Shown piece by piece: positions 1 to 4,907 of a DNA stretch of 8,101 bases (positions are counted from its first letter, which is position 1; each line of letters starts with the position of its first letter). The translations under genes were made by a program, and so were the position numbers. This DNA comes from Candidatus Krumholzibacteriia bacterium (GTDB lineage: Bacteria > Krumholzibacteriota > Krumholzibacteriia > LZORAL124-64-63): the NCBI GenBank assembly GCA_027056825.1, contig JALUJS010000477.1:1-8101 (forward strand), read 5' to 3'. The notes beneath the pieces were generated by a model. It saw nothing but the letters and a program-made list of their open reading frames with translations. It did not search any database and was not told where the DNA came from.

Positions 1-640
1 GGACAACCGCCGCCGCGTGGACGAGCTCTCCGGCGGCAGGATCGGCTACCTGCACATGCCCAACACCGCCGTGGGCGGGCAGCAGGGCTTCGCCAAGGGC
101 TACTATCCGAACCTCCGCAAGGAAGGTCTGATCATCGACGAGCGTTTCAACGGCGGCGGCTTCATCCCCGACTTCTTCATGAACATCCTGCGCCAAAAGC
201 TGGTGAACCTGTGGAAGCCCCGCTACGGCCAGGACTGGCGCACGCCCGGCAGCGCCTTCGCTGGCCACATGGCCATGCTGAGCAACGGCTACGCCGGCAG
301 CGGCGGCGACGCCCTGCCCTACTACTTCAAGCACTACGACCTGGGCCCGGTGATCGGCAAGCGGACCTGGGGCGGACTGGTGGGTATCAGCGGCGGCCTG
401 CGCCTGATGGACGGCGGCGCGGTGACCGTGCCCGCCTTCGGCATCTTCGACCTGAACGGCAAGTGGGACGTGGAGAACCACGGGGTGGACCCGGACATCG
501 ACCTGGACAACCTGCCCGAGGACGAGATGGCGGGCCGCGACCCGCAGCTCGAGAAGGCCGTGCAGGTCTTGCTGGAGAAGATCAAGACCGAACCGGTGAA
601 GATCCCGACCGTGAAGTCGTTCCCGCGCGACAAGAACTGA
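1..640 (+). CDS. Tricorn-like S41 serine protease, C-terminal part (5' end outside window)
   Basis: The reading frame is open from base 2 and gives 212 residues before the TGA at 638-640; the gene begins upstream. The in-frame GTG at 17 has no Shine-Dalgarno site and lies inside the domain, so it is not a start. Seen: a core block LIIDERFNGGGF (the glycine-rich turn that helps form the oxyanion hole in tricorn), the nucleophile motif YAGSGGDALPYYFK with the serine codon at 299-301, and VENHGVDPDID with the glutamate codon at 473-475. In Thermoplasma tricorn the catalytic set is Ser, His, Ser and Glu. The second Ser and the Glu are present here, and the His-side residues should lie upstream with the beta-propellers and PDZ domain. 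Tricorn degrades oligopeptides to small peptides. In the Thermoplasma enzyme the residue after the nucleophile is, from memory, Asp; here it is Gly. A signal peptide cannot be judged because the N-terminus is missing. Family assignment is confident; substrate and location are not known. Confidence 0.9.
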   Translation, partial: DNRRRVDELSGGRIGYLHMPNTAVGGQQGFAKGYYPNLRKEGLIIDERFNGGGFIPDFFMNILRQKLVNLWKPRYGQDWRTPGSAFAGHMAMLSNGYAGSGGDALPYYFKHYDLGPVIGKRTWGGLVGISGGLRLMDGGAVTVPAFGIFDLNGKWDVENHGVDPDIDLDNLPEDEMAGRDPQLEKAVQVLLEKIKTEPVKIPTVKSFPRDKN

Positions 641-659
641 CCGCTTCGGTTATCATCGG

Positions 660-693
660 CGGCGCCGTTCCTCCGGGGGGCGGCGCCGTTTTT
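660..693 (+). terminator. Rho-independent terminator after the tricorn-like gene
   Basis: Two copies of CGGCGCCG (660-667 and 681-688) pair as an 8 bp GC stem. The inner bases can extend it through TTCC/GGGG pairs (two of them wobble). A run of five T follows at 689-693. It lies 19 bp past the stop codon and just ahead of the CYTH gene's ribosome binding site, so it probably separates the two transcription units. Each arm is itself palindromic, so alternative foldings exist, but the T-run points to plus-strand termination. Confidence 0.85.
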
Positions 694-716
694 CTTAACC
701 GACTGGAGGTTGCCGC

Positions 717-1253
717 ATGGCTCGCAACGTCGAGATCAAGGCCCGCCTGCAGGAGCCGGACGCCGTGGCCGCCCGCGCCCGCGAACTCGCCGACGGACCC
801 GGGACGGTCATCAAGCAGAAGGACACCTTCTTCATCTGCCCCGCGGGCCGGCTCAAGCTGCGCGAGTTCGGTGACGGCACCGGCGAGTTGATCTTCTACC
901 GGCGCCCCGATCGTACCGGACCCAAGGTCTCGGACTACGCCCTGGCCCCCACCCCGGACGCCGCGGCATTGCTGGCGGTGATGAAGGCCGCCCTGCCCGT
1001 GCGCGGCGTGGTGGCCAAGACGCGCACCCTGCTGATGTGCGGCCGCACCCGCATCCACCTGGACGAGGTGGAGGGCCTGGGCCCGTTCCTGGAACTGGAA
1101 GTCGTCCTACGTGAAGGCGAGGCGGTGGCGGACGGGGAAGCGGAGGCGCGGCGACTGTTGGCCGGCCTCGGCGTCGCTGAAGACGACCTCGTCGAAGGCG
1201 CGTATATCGACCTGCTGGCATCCGGCCCTAACCCGGAACCTCACCGATCATGA
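717..1253 (+). CDS. CYTH-domain protein, class IV adenylate cyclase (CyaB)/triphosphatase type
   Basis: The protein has 178 residues, the usual size for a single CYTH domain. The ATG at 717 has GGAGG at 705-709 with a 7-base spacer, so the start is firm. The fold is a beta-barrel tunnel that binds a triphosphate and divalent metal. Seen: the N-terminal strand NVEIKAR (residues 4-10), RLKLR (45-49), GELIFYRRPD (56-65), the KTR basic motif (101-103), and the signature RIHLDEVEGLGPFLELE (112-128) with its E-x-E metal-ligand pair at 126/128. The family includes cyclases making cAMP from ATP, thiamine triphosphatases and inorganic triphosphatases. The sequence alone does not choose between these. 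The first Glu of the classical E-x-E-x-K motif is Asn4; the variant (R/T)N(I/V)EIKAR is, as I recall, common in this bacterial subgroup, so it need not mean inactivity. It is probably cytoplasmic, since no signal or membrane segment is seen. It is expressed separately from the gene upstream because of the terminator. Confidence 0.9.
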   Translation: MARNVEIKARLQEPDAVAARARELADGPGTVIKQKDTFFICPAGRLKLREFGDGTGELIFYRRPDRTGPKVSDYALAPTPDAAALLAVMKAALPVRGVVAKTRTLLMCGRTRIHLDEVEGLGPFLELEVVLREGEAVADGEAEARRLLAGLGVAEDDLVEGAYIDLLASGPNPEPHRS

Positions 1254-1321
1254 AGGTGTAGGAACACTATCCCCTGCTTTCATCCCGCACCATCGCCCAG
1301 GTTGCAGAAAGGGCGGTCATC

Positions 1322-1879
1322 ATGAAACTCTTCACTCTCCTTGTTTCCGGTTGGATGCTCCTGGTTCCTGCCTCCATCCTGGCAGGCGCCTGGCCCGGCC
1401 CCGCGGAGGAACCCGCCTACTCCCTGTTGGATTCCCTCATCGTGGCTGATGCCGACATCGACCTTCCGGCCGACGCCCAGAAAATGAGCACAGCCCTGTG
1501 GCGGGAATTCGCCACAGCGGGGAGCAACCTCCCCTGGTCACGGATCACCGTCCCTGTTCATGCCGACGCCTGGGCCCCATTCCGGGACAGACTGCTGGCC
1601 AAGGCGGAGGAAACTTTCCCGGATGACGGGAGCTTGGACAAAGTGCTCATCCGGATCGAAAATTCCGAGGGGTGGTCCGAGGGGAATTCACCCATCCTCC
1701 CCCGGGCCGCTTTCCGGACCGAATACCAGGGTCGAAGGGTATGGGTCATCGTCTGTAGCTATGGCATCCGGCTTTACACCAACACCCAGAACTCGCCCCC
1801 GGCCCATCTGGATCACACCGTTGTCTACGCCATCGACCCGGAAACCATGGAAATGGTAGGCCACGCGACCTGCAGGTAG
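1322..1879 (+). CDS. Small secreted protein of unknown function
   Basis: I do not recognise this 185-residue protein. Residues 1-23 look like a Sec signal peptide: Lys2, a hydrophobic core LFTLLVSGWMLLVPASIL and a likely cleavage after AGA (21-23). The mature part is about 160 residues, with no second membrane segment. The C-terminal half (about 105-185) appears to be beta-rich (VLIRIENSEGW, RRVWVIVCSYGIRLY, HTVVYAIDPETMEMVGH). It contains the only two cysteines, Cys145 and Cys184, the second being next to last, so a disulfide in the exported protein is plausible. The ending, an IDPET turn followed by a strand, resembles small PepSY-like or cystatin-like secreted folds, but that is only an impression. 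The ribosome binding site is weak (AAAGGG at 1308-1313, 8-base spacer). The gene starts 68 bp after the CYTH gene and ends 9 bp from the convergent TPR gene. Synonymous codons look slightly less GC-biased than in its neighbours, which is weak evidence of a different history. Confidence 0.8.
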   Translation: MKLFTLLVSGWMLLVPASILAGAWPGPAEEPAYSLLDSLIVADADIDLPADAQKMSTALWREFATAGSNLPWSRITVPVHADAWAPFRDRLLAKAEETFPDDGSLDKVLIRIENSEGWSEGNSPILPRAAFRTEYQGRRVWVIVCSYGIRLYTNTQNSPPAHLDHTVVYAIDPETMEMVGHATCR

Positions 1880-1888
1880 GAATCAGCG

Positions 1889-3451
1889 CTACTGCCGCTT
1901 CTTCTGGATCTGCTGCAGGAGCCGCGCGATGTCCTGGTTGTCCGGGGCCAGGCGCGCGGCTTCGCCCAGGTCGTCCGCCGCACGGTCCAGGTCGCCCCGG
2001 TGCATGTACATCAGGCCGCGGTTGTACCAGGCGGTGGGCAGGCCCGGATCCAGGGTGATGGCGCGCGACAGGGCCTGTTCCCCTCCTGCCGGATCGCCCA
2101 TGGTCACCAGCACCAGGCCCAGGTCGCTCCAGGCGCGGGCGTTGTCCGGATCAAGGTCCACGGCCTCGCGCAGATGTTGCAGGGCCTCGTCATAGCCCTC
2201 TTCCAGGATGAGCTGGTGGCCCAGTTCCGCCTCGAGTTCCGGATCCCTCACGCCCAGGGTTTTGAACTCCTGCTCCGCGCGCCGCAGGTCCACCAGGGCG
2301 CGGCGCGTCTCGCCGGCGGCGGCGAAGATCAGGCCTTTGGTCTTGCGGGCCCAGGGGGCGTCCAGTCCCATGCGGATGCACATCCCGGCGGCGTTGACGG
2401 TCACACCGGCCCAGCGGTCGCGCCCGGGGCCATCCGGCGCGGCTTTGAAGTGGTCATAGGCCAGGGCCGTGTAGGACGAGAGCGAACCGGTGACGTAGGC
2501 CCCCTCCATCCCCGTCCACACCGGCAGCACCGAGGCCCGCGGACCCGGCGCAAGGCGCGCGTGATCCGTCTGGCCGAGACAATCGACATCCCCCAGAGGC
2601 ATGTTCGCGGCCGATTCCTGGTACCAGCGGCGGGCATAGGACCATTCGCCCAGCCGTTCGGCGATGCGGGCCATGTCGCGCCAGCACTCGCTCTGGAACA
2701 CGCCGCGCGGGATCAGGGTCGCGACGAAGCTGAAGGCCTCACGGTCGAGGCCGCGCGAGATTTCCAGGCAGGCCTCGATCCAGGCCGGCTCGGTGGCGTA
2801 CTCGTCGGCCAGGCGGATGTCACGGGCGATGGCCCGGGCCCGGCCCGCGTTGCCCAGGCGGGCTTCCAGCAGGCCGGTGATCACGCGCGCCGCGTCGTTG
2901 CCCGGCTCGGCGTCGTACACCGCCTTGGCCCAGCGGTAGCTCCTGGTCCATTCCCCGCGGTCGTAGTGGTGCCAGGCCCGCAGCAGGGAGAGGCGCCGCG
3001 CGCGGGCCTGGATGAGATCGGTGGCGGAGGGATCGACGGGATGGGCGATGGCCTTGCCGGCCCGGTCCAGGGCCTCCTCGGTGCGGGCGTCCTCGGCCAC
3101 CCGGCGCAGGATGGCGGCCAGGTCCAGCCAGGCGTCCGCATTGCCCGGATCGGCGGAGACGGCCTGATCCAGAAGGGTCAGGCGGTCCTGGGTCCCGGAA
3201 ACATTGCGCGCGCGCGCCAACAGGACGGCGGATTGCCGGGTGCGCCGGACCTGTTCCTCCTCCGGCAGGGCGCGGAACAGCTCGAGGCTGATGACCGAAC
3301 GGTCGGGGCCGAAGACCGTGAGGGTGGATTCCGGACAACCGGTGGTGGCCGGTCCCCCGCAACCGGACGCGCCCAGGAGCATGGCTCCCAGGGCCAGCGC
3401 CGCCACGGCGGCTGACCGCACCGGTCGGGATGTCCGGTCATGTCCAGGCAC
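1889..3451 (-). CDS. TPR-repeat lipoprotein, probably outer-membrane anchored
   Basis: With the GTG start at 3451 the protein has 520 residues. An in-frame TTG at 3457 abuts AAGGAG (3458-3463) with no spacer and so cannot be served by it, whereas the GTG has a 6-base spacer. The N-terminus has Arg residues, a hydrophobic stretch AAVAALALGAMLLG and the lipobox ASGC with Cys31. This indicates lipidation by Lgt and cleavage by LspA. Residues after the Cys are Gly-Gly, not Asp, so by the E. coli rule it would go to the outer membrane. Three exact 34-residue TPR units lie in tandem at about 405-438, 439-472 and 473-506, each with the canonical Gly/Ala/Asp-Pro positions. Earlier helical units (about 85-120 and 160-215) look like degenerate TPRs. 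TPR domains bind peptides or partner proteins; no enzyme motif is seen. It is the second gene after the carboxypeptidase, with a 35 bp gap and the same strand, so the two are probably co-transcribed, and a scaffold role in cell-wall processing is an inference. The partner is unknown. Confidence 0.88.
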   Translation of the reverse strand: MPGHDRTSRPVRSAAVAALALGAMLLGASGCGGPATTGCPESTLTVFGPDRSVISLELFRALPEEEQVRRTRQSAVLLARARNVSGTQDRLTLLDQAVSADPGNADAWLDLAAILRRVAEDARTEEALDRAGKAIAHPVDPSATDLIQARARRLSLLRAWHHYDRGEWTRSYRWAKAVYDAEPGNDAARVITGLLEARLGNAGRARAIARDIRLADEYATEPAWIEACLEISRGLDREAFSFVATLIPRGVFQSECWRDMARIAERLGEWSYARRWYQESAANMPLGDVDCLGQTDHARLAPGPRASVLPVWTGMEGAYVTGSLSSYTALAYDHFKAAPDGPGRDRWAGVTVNAAGMCIRMGLDAPWARKTKGLIFAAAGETRRALVDLRRAEQEFKTLGVRDPELEAELGHQLILEEGYDEALQHLREAVDLDPDNARAWSDLGLVLVTMGDPAGGEQALSRAITLDPGLPTAWYNRGLMYMHRGDLDRAADDLGEAARLAPDNQDIARLLQQIQKKRQ

Positions 3452-3457
3452 GGGCAA

Positions 3458-3463
3458 CTCCTT
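3458..3463 (-). promoter_or_regulatory. Ribosome binding site that fixes the TPR lipoprotein start
   Basis: Read on the minus strand this is AAGGAG, followed by TTGCCC and then GTG at 3451-3449. The 6-base spacing favours GTG over the in-frame TTG that touches the site. The choice removes two residues from the longest possible protein. Confidence 0.75.
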
Positions 3464-3486
3464 CGGGTCGGGGGCGGGCGCCGGGC

Positions 3487-4689
3487 CTACTTGTGGAACA
3501 GGCGGTCGAGCCAGTTGCCTTTCTGGACATCCTCGGTGCAGACCACCGGCACCGAACCCAGGACATGGCCCTCGAAGACCGCTTCCGCCCGACCGACCTC
3601 TTCGCCGGCGGCCACCGGCGCCGTGATGCGCTCCGGCAGATCATAACGCAGGGTGACCTGATCGCGGTAGTCCCGCAGCACGCTGACGGTCAGGGGCGCG
3701 CCGTAGGCCAGGGCGGCTTCCTTCCGCTTGCCTCCGGACACGGGCCAGGGGCGGGGCACCGGTTCGCCCGCCTTTGCGACCATCTCCACCAGGGCGTAGG
3801 CGTTGAAGCCGTAGCTCAGAAGGCGCGTGGTCTCGGTGGCGCGGGCCTTGTCCGAGGAACAGCCCATGACCACCGAGATCAGGCGCTTGCCCTTCTGGAT
3901 GGCCGTGGCCGTCACGCAGAAGCCGGCCGGGCCGGTATAGCCCGTCTTCAGGCCGTCCAGTCCGCGGTACTTGCCCACCAGCTTGTTGGGATTGGTCAGG
4001 ATGAACTTGCCGTCCCGGAAGGGCGCGTGGGCCGTGGACGCCCACTCCAGGGCTTCCGGGTGTTTGATCAGTTCCCGCGCCAGCAGGGAGAGATCCCGCG
4101 CGGTGGTCAGGTCGGGTTTCTGACCCCAGCCCGGCGGCAGGCCGTGGACCGAGTGGAATTCCGTGTCCTCCATGCCCAGTTCGCGCGCGCGCATGTTCAT
4201 CAGGTCCACGAAGGCCTCGGTGGATCCGGCCACATGTTCGGCCAGGGCCACCGCCGCGTCGTTGGCCGAATGGATCGCCAGGGCCATGAGCAGTTCGCGG
4301 ACGGTGAAGACCTCGCCCTGCTTCAGGTAGACCTGCGACCCGCCCATCTTGCTGGCCTTGGCCGAGACCTTGATCTTGTCCTCGAAGCCCATGTCGCCTT
4401 CGGCCACGTGTTCCAGGACGATCAGCTCGGTCATCATCTTCAGCATGGAGGCGGGTTGGCGCCGATCGCGCTCGTGGTAGGCCACCAGGGGCCAACCGGT
4501 GTCCGCGTCGATGACGTAGGCGGCCTTGAAATCACCGGTCAGGGTGGCCGGAGGGGGCGGACCGGCCGGATTCACGGCGGTCTGGCCGGTCTCGGCGGCA
4601 GCGGGTTCGCAGATGGCGGCGGTGGTCATCAGGGCCGGCGCCATCGCCGCCAGCGCCCAGATCAGCAGGGTCTTGAACATCCTGTTCAT
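3487..4689 (-). CDS. dacA: D-alanyl-D-alanine carboxypeptidase (PBP5/DacA type, peptidase S11)
   Basis: This penicillin-binding protein removes the terminal D-Ala from peptidoglycan pentapeptides in the periplasm. With ATG at 4689 it has 400 residues, the usual family length. All three active-site motifs are present: SMLK (Ser81 nucleophile, Lys84), SAN (Ser141-Asn143) and KTG (Lys248-Gly250, in GLKTGYTGPAGFC). A hydrophobic signal segment covers about residues 5-25, with likely cleavage in the Ala-rich stretch ending PAAAE. The C-terminal part (about 325-400) matches the beta-rich PBP5 C-terminal domain and ends in NWLDRLFHK, a short amphipathic tail like the membrane-anchoring helix of PBP5, though shorter. 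The frame stays open upstream to 4851, but the extension (with several His and Arg) has no signal-like character, and GGAG at 4696-4699 sits six bases before ATG 4689. It is the first gene of the unit that continues into the TPR lipoprotein and is transcribed divergently from the chemoreceptor. The symbol denotes the family; dacC or dacD paralogues cannot be told apart here. Confidence 0.93.
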   Translation of the reverse strand: MNRMFKTLLIWALAAMAPALMTTAAICEPAAAETGQTAVNPAGPPPPATLTGDFKAAYVIDADTGWPLVAYHERDRRQPASMLKMMTELIVLEHVAEGDMGFEDKIKVSAKASKMGGSQVYLKQGEVFTVRELLMALAIHSANDAAVALAEHVAGSTEAFVDLMNMRARELGMEDTEFHSVHGLPPGWGQKPDLTTARDLSLLARELIKHPEALEWASTAHAPFRDGKFILTNPNKLVGKYRGLDGLKTGYTGPAGFCVTATAIQKGKRLISVVMGCSSDKARATETTRLLSYGFNAYALVEMVAKAGEPVPRPWPVSGGKRKEAALAYGAPLTVSVLRDYRDQVTLRYDLPERITAPVAAGEEVGRAEAVFEGHVLGSVPVVCTEDVQKGNWLDRLFHK

Positions 4690-4695
4690 CGGAGG

Positions 4696-4699
4696 CTCC
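4696..4699 (-). promoter_or_regulatory. Ribosome binding site that fixes the carboxypeptidase start
   Basis: Minus-strand GGAG followed by CCTCCG and ATG at 4689-4687 (6-base spacer). A second in-frame ATG at 4701 overlaps this site and has no comparable site of its own; a third ATG at 4680 would have a 15-base spacer. Confidence 0.7.
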
Positions 4700-4722
4700 A
4701 TCCGGGGTCGGAGATGATTGTG

Positions 4723-4867
4723 CTGATCCACATAATGCACCCGATCCTCCCCGGTTGCCACGACAAGATTCCTTTCCACATGACAGATTCTGGTTTCCCG
4801 GGACGTTGTGGGGAATAATGACAGAAAATCCTCAAATTTCGGAATTCCCACCCGATCAGTGGATCAG
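4723..4867. repeat. Inverted and tandem GATCAG motifs in the divergent promoter region
   Basis: CTGATCCAC at 4723-4731 is the exact reverse complement of GTGGATCAG at 4859-4867. The latter overlaps a tandem pair of GATCAGT (4854-4860 and 4862-4868, eight-base period). The two arms lie about 128 bp apart, one near each divergent gene. This layout would suit a regulator bound at both promoters, but 9 bp matches can occur by chance in a region this size and no regulator gene is in the window. Confidence 0.3.
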
Positions 4868-4897
4868 TATTCAAACCGGATGTGGACTGCCGGGACT

Positions 4898-4902
4898 GGA
4901 GG
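4898..4902 (+). promoter_or_regulatory. Ribosome binding site that fixes the chemoreceptor start
   Basis: GGAGG followed by ATACC and ATG at 4908. It supports a start directly before the first membrane segment. The in-frame upstream ATGs at 4755 and 4818 would add 51 and 30 residues of hydrophilic sequence with no signal character. Confidence 0.75.
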
Positions 4903-4907
4903 ATACC

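Larger units (their letters stand above)
4690..4907. promoter_or_regulatory. Divergent intergenic region between carboxypeptidase and chemoreceptor
   Basis: These 218 bp must hold the promoters for the minus-strand carboxypeptidase/TPR unit and, most simply, for the plus-strand receptor/porin unit. The stretch 4805-4880 is visibly richer in A and T than the rest of the window, which suits a promoter and leader. I could not fix a convincing -35/-10 pair on either strand: CATTAT on the minus strand (4732-4737) and AATAAT on the plus strand (4814-4819) resemble -10 boxes but lack good partners. No sigma-54 -24/-12 pair was found. GATCAG-type repeats are listed separately. The promoter function is an inference from gene orientation. 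Confidence 0.55.

Noticed and set aside
582..1058. A minus-strand open frame overlapping the tricorn end and the CYTH gene
   Set aside because: It spans the terminator and is antisense to the CYTH domain. The product shows no family features.
2000..3415. A 471-codon open frame on the plus strand opposite the TPR lipoprotein
   Set aside because: The opposite strand encodes a lipobox and exact 34-residue TPR repeats with a good ribosome binding site. The plus-strand product is low-complexity Gly/Gln/Ala/Arg.
4741..4800. A sigma-54 promoter on the minus strand suggested by TGGCA
   Set aside because: The -12 GC element is missing at the required distance from TGGCA.
3430..4818. A 462-codon open frame on the plus strand opposite the carboxypeptidase
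   Set aside because: It is antisense to a gene with all three PBP active-site motifs. Its product is rich in Gly, His, Gln and Arg with no domain, which is typical of the shadow frame of a GC-rich gene.
4690..4851. N-terminal extension of the carboxypeptidase to 4851
   Set aside because: It would bury the signal peptide behind about 54 hydrophilic residues, and the Shine-Dalgarno site supports ATG 4689.
4755..4907. N-terminal extension of the chemoreceptor, or a separate small leader peptide starting at ATG 4818
   Set aside because: GGAGG before ATG 4908 and the immediate membrane segment fix the receptor start. The 4818 frame runs straight into the receptor with no stop, so it is not a separate gene, and its ribosome binding site is poor.
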